A stretch of 64,000 nucleotides of DNA from Desulfobacteraceae bacterium (GTDB lineage: Bacteria; Desulfobacterota; Desulfobacteria; Desulfobacterales; Desulfosalsimonadaceae). A program made the translations under genes and the position numbers. The stretch covers positions 1 to 64,000 of the forward strand of contig JAABSH010000001.1 in the NCBI GenBank assembly GCA_011390465.1. The letters are read 5' to 3'. This document shows positions 36,071 to 43,590 of the stretch, piece by piece. Below the pieces are notes generated by a model. The model saw only the letters and a program-made list of their open reading frames with translations. It was not told the origin of the DNA and searched no databases. How positions within the stretch are numbered: position 1 is the stretch's first letter; each line of letters starts with the position of its first letter.

Positions 36071-36999
36071 GCCTGAAAACACCCAGCAAACTCGAAAAAA
36101 TGCTTTCACAGGGGCACCTGGCTGTCACATCCGAATGCGGACCGCCCCGGGGCAGCGACCCGGAAGCGATCCGCAAAAAAGCCGGCTTGATCAAAGATTA
36201 TGTGGACGCGGTAAATGTCACGGACAACCAGACATCCGTGACCCGCATGTCCAGTCTGGCGGCCTGCATTCATCTCAAACTCATGGGCGTGGAACCCATT
36301 TTCCAGATGGTTACCCGGGACCGAAACCGGATCGCCATCCAGAGCGATATTCTGGGAGCGGCCTCTTTTGACATTTTCAACATGCTCTGCCTGTCCGGGG
36401 ACCACCAGAGTTTCGGGGACAACCCCAAGGGCCAGAATGTGCATGATCTGGATTCCATGCAGCTCGTTCAGACCGTCCGCTTCATGCGGGATGAAGGCAA
36501 ATTTCTGGGCGGCGGGGATATCTCCCGGCCGCCGAAAATATTTGTGGGCGCCGCCGCCAACCCTTTTGCCGATCCTTTTGAAATCCGGGTGCCGCGGCTG
36601 GCCAAAAAAATTGCCGCGGGCGCTGAATTCATTCAGACCCAGTGCATCTACAACCTGGATAAATTCGAAGAATGGATAAAAGGCGTCTGTGACCGGGGGC
36701 TTCATGAAAAAACAGCTATTCTTGCCGGTGTCACCCCTTTAAAATCCGCGGGCATGGCCAAATTCATGAAAAACCGGGTGCCGGGCATGGATGTGCCGGA
36801 TGAGGTGGTCAAACGAATGGCGGACACGCCCAAGGACAAACAGGCGGATGAAGGCATCGCCATCTGCATTGAGACCATTGAACGGCTGAAATCCGTTGAA
36901 GGCGTCAAAGGATTTCATATTATGGCCATTGAATGGGAGGAAAAGGTTCCGGAAATTGTTGAACGCGCCGGATTATATCCCCGGCCGGAAACAGGTTGA
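36067..36999 (+). CDS. metF: Methylenetetrahydrofolate reductase (second copy, MetV partner)
   Basis: This 310-residue MetF contains TSECGPPRGSD near residues 20-30 (EXXPP-like), VNVTDNQTSVTRMSS, TRDRNRIAIQSDILGAA near 80-96 and LCLSGDHQSFGDNPKGQ near 105-121. It reads methylene-THF to methyl-THF reduction. It overlaps metV by 4 nt and so is probably made stoichiometrically with it, as in the MetVF pairs of acetogens. It is clearly different from the first copy at 29.6 kb; both have the DRNR-A-QSD/QAD core but differ elsewhere. Confidence 0.92.
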   Translation: MSLKTPSKLEKMLSQGHLAVTSECGPPRGSDPEAIRKKAGLIKDYVDAVNVTDNQTSVTRMSSLAACIHLKLMGVEPIFQMVTRDRNRIAIQSDILGAASFDIFNMLCLSGDHQSFGDNPKGQNVHDLDSMQLVQTVRFMRDEGKFLGGGDISRPPKIFVGAAANPFADPFEIRVPRLAKKIAAGAEFIQTQCIYNLDKFEEWIKGVCDRGLHEKTAILAGVTPLKSAGMAKFMKNRVPGMDVPDEVVKRMADTPKDKQADEGIAICIETIERLKSVEGVKGFHIMAIEWEEKVPEIVERAGLYPRPETG

Positions 37000-37095
37000 T
37001 TTCAGCAGGGATTAACTTAAAGCCAAAACAACCGGGTTATTGTGGCGGGTGCTTCCAATGCGCCCATCTTGTGGTGATATAAAAGGAGGGAAAAT

Positions 37096-37485
37096 ATGAG
37101 CGAAAAAAAAAGAATTCTTGTGGTTGATGATGAGCCGGATTTCGTCTCCATTGTAAAAAAGAATCTGGAAAAAGCGGGTTTTGATGTGGAAGTCGCTTAT
37201 GACGGCGTGGAAGGAATTGAAAAAGTAAAAGCCAATCCGCCGGACGCCATTGTACTGGATGTCATGATGCCGGAAAAAGACGGCTACAAAACCTGTTCCG
37301 AGCTTAAAAGCGATGACAAGTACAGCAGCATTCCCATTCTGCTGCTGACCGCGGTGGCGGACCACGTCAGCTCCACCCGCTACTCCCATTATGACGGCAT
37401 GAGCACGGAGGCAGATGATTATCTGCCCAAGCCGGCGTCAGCAGATGATATTCTGGATTCCATCAAAAGCCTTTTAAATATGTAA
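37096..37485 (+). CDS. Single-domain response regulator receiver protein
   Basis: This is a 129-residue CheY-like receiver with no output domain. DDE acidic residues are at 12-14, the phosphoacceptor Asp in IVLDVMMPEKDGY near residue 55, the Thr in LLLTAV near 84, and the Lys in PKPAS near 115. It lies 96 nt after metF on the same strand with a strong AAAGGAGGG site, so it may be part of the same transcript. No sensor kinase is adjacent; the partner is unknown. Confidence 0.9.
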   Translation: MSEKKRILVVDDEPDFVSIVKKNLEKAGFDVEVAYDGVEGIEKVKANPPDAIVLDVMMPEKDGYKTCSELKSDDKYSSIPILLLTAVADHVSSTRYSHYDGMSTEADDYLPKPASADDILDSIKSLLNM

Positions 37486-37501
37486 ATTATCCTTTCACTT
37501 C

Positions 37502-37552
37502 AGAGCCGCTGAAACCGGGGCAAACTGATGCCGCCGCTGTTTCAGCGGTTCT
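37502..37552. other. Long inverted repeat between the receiver gene and aroE
   Basis: AGAGCCGCTGAAAC (37502-37515) and GTTTCAGCGGTTCT (37539-37552) pair over 14 bp with one G-U around a 23-nt loop. No T tract follows, so it is not a clear terminator. It may stabilise the upstream message or separate aroE from the operon. Confidence 0.5.
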
Positions 37553-37627
37553 GTTGATGGATCGCACGGCCCCCGGGTTTATGGAATTGCATTTCCTGCA
37601 AACCGTTTCGGGAAAGGATGTTTCTCT

Positions 37628-38503
37628 TTGGCGGGAAAAAGTCACGACTTCACGCTTCACCAGTCCTCTTACGGCAAAGAACATCTGGTTTTCTGTATTC
37701 TCAGCGACCAGCGGGTCTTTTCCTCAAAAGCTCCGGATATTTATAACCAGGTGATGCGGCAGACCGGTATCAACGGCTCCTATGTGCCGCTGATGGTGGA
37801 TCCCGACAAAATCGGCCAGGCCATGGTCAGCCTGCGAACCTTTCACATTGCCGGCGCCAGTGTGACCGTCCCTTTCAAGGAAGCCGTTATTCCGTTTATG
37901 GATTCCGTATCTGAAAGCGCCGCCATAATCGGTGCTGTCAACACCATTGCCCGGAACAAAGACAAACTCAAAGGCTACAACACCAACGCCATCGGTCTGA
38001 TGGATGCTTTTGAAGACATCGAATTTGACCCGGCCGGCAAAAACGCCCTGATCATAGGGGCCGGCGGTGCGGCAAAGGCCGCGGCTTTTGTGCTGAAATG
38101 GCTGAAAGCGGATAAAATATTCGTGGTCAGCCAAAGCGAGGCCAGATCCCGGCAGGTGGCAATCCAGGCCAGCGGTGAATTTCTGAGCCTTGAAGATCTT
38201 TTGGATCAAACGCTCCCGGTTGACCTGCTGATCAACGCCTCCACGGTTTCCAGCCGGGAGGATTCCGCGAAATACGCGGACATGGCGGAAAAACTGTCCC
38301 TGTCCCACCGGTGCCGGCTGATTCTTGATTTCAACTACGGCCGGAAACAAAATTTCTGGCAGGAAAAAGCAAAGAAAAACCACGTCCAGTTCCAAGACGG
38401 CCTGCTGACCCTGATCCACCAGGCCAGAAACACCCTGGCCCTGTGGACCGGCCTGGAAATTGAAACGGATGTATTTAAAAAAGCCATGGAGGCGGCGGTT
38501 TAG
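37628..38503 (+). CDS. aroE: Shikimate dehydrogenase
   Basis: AroE reduces 3-dehydroshikimate to shikimate with NADPH. The gene starts with TTG at 37628, with GGAAAGGA about 10 nt upstream; 291 residues. The substrate-binding SVTVPFKEA with its catalytic Lys, GAVNTIARN, GYNTNAIGLMDAF and the NADP-binding GAGGAAKAA are visible. The N-terminus CILSDQRVFSSKAPDIYNQVMRQTGINGSYVPL aligns with the family, although SDQRVFSSKAP differs from the usual GxPxxHSxSP. aroB and a DAHP synthase lie 3-6 kb downstream on the other strand. Confidence 0.9.
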   Translation: MAGKSHDFTLHQSSYGKEHLVFCILSDQRVFSSKAPDIYNQVMRQTGINGSYVPLMVDPDKIGQAMVSLRTFHIAGASVTVPFKEAVIPFMDSVSESAAIIGAVNTIARNKDKLKGYNTNAIGLMDAFEDIEFDPAGKNALIIGAGGAAKAAAFVLKWLKADKIFVVSQSEARSRQVAIQASGEFLSLEDLLDQTLPVDLLINASTVSSREDSAKYADMAEKLSLSHRCRLILDFNYGRKQNFWQEKAKKNHVQFQDGLLTLIHQARNTLALWTGLEIETDVFKKAMEAAV

Positions 38504-38864
38504 GGGGGAGGTTGAAGGCAATAAGCCTGCGGTGCTTTTGTTAATCACTGTAATTTTTAATCTTTCAACTGCGGATCAATAATGTTTTGGCTCAATATGC
38601 TATATAAAATTCGGTTACTTTAATCCCATTGCAACACAGCCGAGCGAAGGCGGTTTCCATGGAGAAAGGGAGCAAACTGTTTAAGCAGGTCCCTAAGCCG
38701 CCGACATCAAGCTTACCCCAGTCCCGTCAAATCCTGAGATTATCGAACAGCCAAAAACCAGCGAGTTTTTGATCCCGCCATCAAACAACAAAATAATGTT
38801 GTTTTTATGCCATTGTTTTGATATTTTTTATATTCAAAATAAATGCACATAAAAGGAGAAATAA
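38504..38864. other. Intergenic region before the toxin-antitoxin pair
   Basis: Mostly featureless. AAACAAC (38783-38789) and GTTGTTT (38798-38804) form a 7-bp inverted repeat in an AT-rich segment about 65 nt before the antitoxin start, a fit for an autoregulatory operator. TTGTTT-17 nt-TATTTT near 38799 could be the promoter. No other gene was recognised. Confidence 0.45.
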
Positions 38865-39122
38865 ATGCATCAAAATATTGCATCAAAAAATACCCGATTG
38901 AATGTTCAAATCCCGTTTGAGCTGAAAAACAAACTTGTCTGGGCGGCGAGTGTTGAAGGGAAAAAACTGTCCGTTCTGGTCAGGGAATCACTTGAAAATC
39001 GACTACAACATATAGAAAAAAAGGCATTTGAAGACAAAATGAAAGCAGCCTATCTGGCTCTTGCGGAAGAGAACACTAACATCACAACAGATTTTGCATA
39101 TTCGGACGCTGAAAATCTTTAA
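38865..39122 (+). CDS. Ribbon-helix-helix antitoxin-like protein
   Basis: This 85-residue protein begins with TRLNVQIPFELKNKLVWAASVEGKKLSVLVRESLENRL, the beta-strand/helix/helix pattern of a CopG/RHH DNA-binding domain. The C-terminal half is acidic and probably binds the toxin. It has AAAGGAG upstream of ATG and lies 27 nt before the MazF-type gene. Antitoxins of this form repress their own operon; the inverted repeat upstream is a candidate operator. Confidence 0.8.
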   Translation: MHQNIASKNTRLNVQIPFELKNKLVWAASVEGKKLSVLVRESLENRLQHIEKKAFEDKMKAAYLALAEENTNITTDFAYSDAENL

Positions 39123-39149
39123 CCGGAAACAAAAACCAAAGAGCAACAA

Positions 39150-39503
39150 ATGGAAAACCTGCGCATCAAACGGGGAGATGTCTATTATGCGGGCCTTGAT
39201 CCGGTAACCGGGCATGAGACGGGAAAGACAAGGCCCGTGCTGATTATTCAAAACGATATCGGCAACCAGTTTTCTCCAACGACCATCGTGGCGGTTATTA
39301 CGGAATATACTTTAAAAAAAGCATCTTATCCTATTTGCGTGCCTGTTAAAAAACAAGATGGCTTATCAAAAGAGTCCATCGTGAACTTATCCCAAATCCG
39401 AACAATCGATAAAAAACGGCTTACCGCCCCCAAACTCGCAACACTTTCGGAATCCATTATGAAAAAGGTTGATGCAGCCATCATAAACAGCCTTGGACTT
39501 TGA
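39150..39503 (+). CDS. MazF/PemK-type mRNA interferase toxin
   Basis: This 117-residue protein has the full MazF-like pattern: IKRGDVYYAGLDPVTGHETGKTRPVLIIQND at 4-35 and a C-terminal LSQIRTIDKKRL segment. Members cleave mRNA at short sequence motifs; the target cannot be read from sequence. It follows its RHH antitoxin, the usual order. AT content is higher than in the flanking metabolic genes, as often seen for modules acquired by transfer. Confidence 0.9.
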   Translation: MENLRIKRGDVYYAGLDPVTGHETGKTRPVLIIQNDIGNQFSPTTIVAVITEYTLKKASYPICVPVKKQDGLSKESIVNLSQIRTIDKKRLTAPKLATLSESIMKKVDAAIINSLGL

Positions 39504-39732
39504 TATTTTCATTTGATCCGATAAAAGCCGCGTGAGCCACGGCATTGAAAGCATTTGGCACTGCTCAGAAAAAATCTTATAGGGTGTCCGGAATCAATCA
39601 GAACCACAGGCCGATTTCAGCCGGAATCAGTGCCTGGCATCACCCGAAAAAGCTGAAGGCACGATAAAATTATTCCCGCATTCGGATGTACGCGAAAAGA
39701 CTTTTGAACATCGAATTCGGTTTATTTGGCCT

Positions 39733-41010
39733 TTACAACAATTTTTCCGCAAACACCTCCCGGATTTTATTGTTCAGTTCAATCATGCGGATAGGTTTGG
39801 CAAGAAAAGCTTTAACGGCCGGCTGATCCGTGATTTCGGAATCGATTAAGTCAGAGTGGCCGGAACATACAATCACCGGGATATCCGGCCGGACTTTGGT
39901 CATCTCATCGATCAGCTCACGGCCCGACATCCGGGCCATGATAAGATCGGTAATCACCAGATCAAACTGATCCGGATGCCGGCGGAACGCTTCTATGGCA
40001 TTTAAGGGATTGACAAAGGTCGTCACCGTGTATCCGTAATGGGAAAGCATCTGTTTGCCCAGCCGGACCAGGGCGATTTCATCATCCACAAAAAGAATTC
40101 GGGCCGTGCCCTTTCTGGTGTCTTCTGTGGCTCTGAGCTCGGCCGGGGCCGTGCAGACATCCACTGTGGGCAATAAAATTTTAACATCAGGCGGGCCAGA
40201 TGCCGCCTCCGATGCCGTTCCCGCAACCGTCAATGCCCCGCCGTGAAACCGGATGATCTCACGCACCGCATCTTCTGAAAGGTTGTTTTTGTCCGCATGC
40301 AACAGGCGTGTTTCACTATCCGGAGCAATGGAAGACCTCTCAACCGCTGCTGCCGCGTCATGGCCGCTGCTGCCGATTTTCAGACAGGCGTATTGACCAG
40401 GTGCCACCGCATTTTCCGGCTCAGTTTTGTCAGCTTTAACAACAACCGGTTCAAGACTGACACGGAGGTTTCCCCTGAAGTCCGGAATCCTGAGACCGGC
40501 ATCTGTCAGCACCTGCACCAGCGCGCTATAAAGCGGCACCAGATTTCCCATCACAATATCCGGTTCCAGATCCAGATGGTGATGAATCTCAACACCCGCC
40601 GGCAACTGATCTGCCGCCTGCTGAAGAGCCTCTTCCACCATCCGGGTTAAATGGATGGGGCGTTTGCTGTCTGTCGTTTTTGACAACGCCTGTATCTGCC
40701 GGACAATTCCCTGGGCGCGCAAAGAAGCGGTTCTGATTTCCGCCAGCCAGTCCCGGGCGGGATCCCACTGGGGAAGGTCGTTTAACGCCATTTCCGTGTT
40801 ACCCAGGATAATACCTAAAATATTGTTAAAATGATGGGAAATACTGCTGATCAGGGTGGTGGCGGCCAATGCCCGGTGCAGCTGCTTGCGCTGATTTTCT
40901 TTTTCCTTACAGTCCAAAAGCGCGGCCCGGCTTTGGGCCAGGGCCTGCTCAAGGGCCTGAACCTGTTTTTCCAGTTCTTTTTTTGACAACCCGGACAATT
41001 TATACCTCAA
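39733..41010 (-). CDS. Hybrid histidine-kinase-like protein with degenerate ATPase domain
   Basis: This 425-residue cytosolic protein has an N-terminal coiled coil (about 8-48), a HisKA segment with H-box SSISHHFNNILGIILGN (about 56-72), a region at the place of the HATPase domain (about 115-290), and a C-terminal receiver with acidic DDE, DLVITDLIM and the KP motif (about 305-420). The ATPase region lacks a clear N-box Asn, the FEPFFTTK segment and the GTGLGL box, so kinase activity is doubtful. It may act as a phosphatase or as a receiver scaffold. It follows aroB on the same strand without an evident link. Confidence 0.8.
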   Translation of the reverse strand: MRYKLSGLSKKELEKQVQALEQALAQSRAALLDCKEKENQRKQLHRALAATTLISSISHHFNNILGIILGNTEMALNDLPQWDPARDWLAEIRTASLRAQGIVRQIQALSKTTDSKRPIHLTRMVEEALQQAADQLPAGVEIHHHLDLEPDIVMGNLVPLYSALVQVLTDAGLRIPDFRGNLRVSLEPVVVKADKTEPENAVAPGQYACLKIGSSGHDAAAAVERSSIAPDSETRLLHADKNNLSEDAVREIIRFHGGALTVAGTASEAASGPPDVKILLPTVDVCTAPAELRATEDTRKGTARILFVDDEIALVRLGKQMLSHYGYTVTTFVNPLNAIEAFRRHPDQFDLVITDLIMARMSGRELIDEMTKVRPDIPVIVCSGHSDLIDSEITDQPAVKAFLAKPIRMIELNNKIREVFAEKLL

Positions 41011-41216
41011 CGGTTTTAGCGTTCCGCAACCTGATTTTTCCCAACCAGATTTTGGCCTGCATGATTTCTTGAAAACCCTGCATTATTCTGTAAAAATAAG
41101 GTATAATAGCGAAAAAAGGATTAAACATCAACGTCTTATTGGGTCACAGCAATGATTTTTCAAATTGAGCTGCCCGCAATGCAAAAAAGAACGCATTGAT
41201 CCGCCGGCGTTTCAGA

Positions 41217-42263
41217 TTATCTGAAAAGCACCGTATCCATCACCTCCCGGAGCTCTGAAACGGCAATCTTTTCCACCACCGCACAGCCCATGGCGCGCAA
41301 CAGCACAAAACAGATTCCGTCGCCAACGCGTTTTTTATCCCGTAAAAGGGCGTCCAGCACCTTTTCCGGATCCATCTCAAGGTCTTTTCCAATGTCCGTG
41401 GGCAGCCTGAACGCCTGAAGCAAACGCCTGAGCCGGTCCACATCCGCAAGGGAAAGCATTTTCCGGTTCACGGACAGCATGGCCGCCACCATCATTCCGA
41501 TGCTCACGGCCTCGCCATGGGGGATGCCGCAAATCTTTTCCACGGCATGGCCAAAGGTATGTCCGAAATTGAGCTTGCGGCGTTCACCTTTTTCAATTTC
41601 ATCCTGATTGACAATGGCGGCTTTAATGGCCACGGAATCATAAATAACCTGCTCCAGCACATCCGGTTCCAGGGCCATGGCGCGGGCAGCGGTTTTTTCA
41701 AGCCGCGAAAAATACCCCGCATCAAAGATGGCGCCGTGCTTTACAATTTCCGCAAACCCGCAGGCCAGCTCACGGGGGGGAAGGGTTTTCAGGACAAAAG
41801 GATCGCACACTACAACCCCGGGCTGGCTAAACACCCCCACCATATTTTTATAGCCACTGAAATTCACCCCGGTTTTGCCGCCCACACTGGCATCCACCTG
41901 GGCCAGCAGGGTGGTGGGCGCATAACCGAAATCCACTCCCCGCAGCCAGGTGGACGCGGCAAACCCGGTGATGTCGCAGACAATGCCCCCGCCAATGCCC
42001 AGCAGAAACACCGACCGGTCCGCGGCCAGCGCAATGAGCTGCTGATAAATAGCGGTTACGGTTTCAAGGGTTTTAACGGCTTCTCCGGTGCCGATCCGGA
42101 TCACAGGGGCTTCTGGGAAATCCCGGCCATAAATGTCCGCGACGGTTTCATCGGTAATAATAATCGTCCGCCGGTCTGTGAGATAGCGGGGAAGATGCTG
42201 AATCCGCTCCCCGATCAGAATACTGGATTTTCCCGTGCCGCCGGCAATGGTAATCTGCTTCAT
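41217..42263 (-). CDS. aroB: 3-dehydroquinate synthase
   Basis: AroB cyclises DAHP to 3-dehydroquinate, the second step of the shikimate pathway, using NAD+ and a divalent metal. The 348 residues have GIGGGIVCDITGFAAS near 88-103, PTTLLAQVDASVGGKTGVN near 116-134, and the metal-binding Glu/His residues around AEIVKHGAI and NFGHTFGHAVE. The gene starts 12 nt after the DAHP synthase stop, forming an aroF-aroB operon. Confidence 0.95.
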   Translation of the reverse strand: MKQITIAGGTGKSSILIGERIQHLPRYLTDRRTIIITDETVADIYGRDFPEAPVIRIGTGEAVKTLETVTAIYQQLIALAADRSVFLLGIGGGIVCDITGFAASTWLRGVDFGYAPTTLLAQVDASVGGKTGVNFSGYKNMVGVFSQPGVVVCDPFVLKTLPPRELACGFAEIVKHGAIFDAGYFSRLEKTAARAMALEPDVLEQVIYDSVAIKAAIVNQDEIEKGERRKLNFGHTFGHAVEKICGIPHGEAVSIGMMVAAMLSVNRKMLSLADVDRLRRLLQAFRLPTDIGKDLEMDPEKVLDALLRDKKRVGDGICFVLLRAMGCAVVEKIAVSELREVMDTVLFR

Positions 42264-42275
42264 CCCGCCTCCTTT

Positions 42276-43295
42276 CTATGATTCAACCGAATTCTCTATC
42301 AGCTGCTCAATGTCCCGCACCTGACGGCACAGAGACGCAAACTGAGCCGGGTACAGGGACTGGGCCCCGTCGCTGCAGGCATTGGCCGGATCATGATGCA
42401 CTTCCACCATAATGCCATGAGCCCCGGCCGCCACCGCCGCCCGGGCAAGGGGCATCACCTGATCGCGAAACCCGGCCGCATGACTGGGATCCACCATCAC
42501 CGGCAGATGGCTTTCCCGCTGCACCACCGGCACCGCGGAAAGATCCAGGGTGTTTCGGCTGTGCCGGACAAAGGTGCGTACGCCCCGTTCGCACAGAATA
42601 ATATCGGGATTGCCTTCCGCCATGATATATTCCGCGGCCATAAGCCACTCATCAACCGTGGCGGACATGCCGCGTTTCAAAAATACGGGTTTTTTCGCCT
42701 GCCCGGCCCGGCGGAGCAGACTGAAATTCTGCATATTCCGGGTGCCGATCTGAACGATATCCGCATACGCCTCCACCAGATCAAAACAGGCCAGGTCCAT
42801 CACCTCCGTCACCACCGGCAGGTCAAACGTCTCCCGCACTTTGGCAAGTATTTTTAACCCTTCTTCACCCAGACCCTGGAAAGAATAGGGCGATGTCCGG
42901 GGTTTAAAAGCCCCGCCCCGAAACATATCGCCGCCGGCTTTTTTCACCTGTTCGGCAATGGTCATGGCCTGGCGTTCGCTTTCAACCGCACAGGGCCCGG
43001 CCATAATGGTCAGGCGGCCGCTGCCGATGGTGACATTTTTGACCCGGATTTCCGTTCCTGAGGGTTTTGTTTCCCGGCTGACCAGCTTGTAAGGGCGTGT
43101 GACGGCAATGGTCTGCTGCACCCCGGGCAAATCCGAAAACCAGGCATCTTCCAGAGGGCCTTTGTTAAAAAGCACTGCAATGGACACCCGGTCCCCACCG
43201 GGAATGGAGCGGGCCTGACACCCCTTTGATGTCACAACCTTCACCACTTCATTGATCTGTTCAGCACTGGCGTCCTGACGCATCACAATCAGCAT
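42276..43295 (-). CDS. aroF: 3-deoxy-7-phosphoheptulonate (DAHP) synthase, AroA-beta type
   Basis: This is the first enzyme of aromatic amino-acid synthesis, joining phosphoenolpyruvate and erythrose 4-phosphate. The 339-residue protein has an N-terminal ferredoxin-like regulatory domain (1-70) typical of the beta-type found in Thermotoga and Bacillus relatives, then the barrel with AGPCAVESE, GGAFKPRTSPYSFQG, KRGM and VDPSHAAG. The N-terminal domain usually mediates Tyr/Phe feedback. The ATG is preceded by AGGAGG. A hairpin followed by T residues stands in its leader (43358-43386). Confidence 0.94.
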   Translation of the reverse strand: MLIVMRQDASAEQINEVVKVVTSKGCQARSIPGGDRVSIAVLFNKGPLEDAWFSDLPGVQQTIAVTRPYKLVSRETKPSGTEIRVKNVTIGSGRLTIMAGPCAVESERQAMTIAEQVKKAGGDMFRGGAFKPRTSPYSFQGLGEEGLKILAKVRETFDLPVVTEVMDLACFDLVEAYADIVQIGTRNMQNFSLLRRAGQAKKPVFLKRGMSATVDEWLMAAEYIMAEGNPDIILCERGVRTFVRHSRNTLDLSAVPVVQRESHLPVMVDPSHAAGFRDQVMPLARAAVAAGAHGIMVEVHHDPANACSDGAQSLYPAQFASLCRQVRDIEQLIENSVES

Positions 43296-43352
43296 ATTAT
43301 CCTCCTTTTACTGTTTTTTATCAAATCCTTGGCATCTCAGCTGCCCCACAAA

Positions 43353-43386
43353 CAAAAACCGCGGGGCACTTCAAGTACCCCGCGGT
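43353..43386 (-). terminator. Attenuator-like terminator in the aroF leader
   Basis: On the minus strand ACCGCGGGG (43386-43378) pairs with CCCCGCGGT (43366-43358) over 9 perfect bp, with an inner ACTT/AAGT element, followed directly by TTTTTGTTT. It lies in the divergent gap between aroF and the phosphofructokinase gene, so the only transcript it can stop on this strand is that of aroF itself. Confidence 0.65.
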
Positions 43387-43400
43387 CATCACGTTTAATA

Positions 43401-43429
43401 CATATAGATCAAATCCCCATGCATGTCAA
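43401..43429 (-). promoter_or_regulatory. Candidate sigma-70 promoter of aroF-aroB
   Basis: On the minus strand TTGACA (43429-43424) is followed after 17 nt by TATATG (43406-43401). Transcription would begin a few nt before the attenuator-like hairpin. The same sequence also holds a nine-codon frame MHGDLIYMY, which could be a leader peptide if transcription starts further upstream. Confidence 0.5.
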
Positions 43430-43488
43430 TTTGATATTTCAAAACCCTTGCATCCGGCGGCAATTCCCTGATTATCTTCATTGTTCTC

Positions 43489-43517
43489 TTGACAGGGCAC
43501 GGACATTTGGTGATATT
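43489..43517 (+). promoter_or_regulatory. Candidate promoter of the PPi-phosphofructokinase gene
   Basis: TTGACA (43489-43494), a 17-nt spacer and GATATT (43512-43517) lie 74 nt before the ATG at 43591. The -35 is perfect and the -10 matches 4 of 6. Confidence 0.45.
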
Positions 43518-43590
43518 TATGGCTATAAGAAAATACGACATCAACCGATTGCGACACTGTCAACACCGACACCCATTGCAGGAGAAGACC

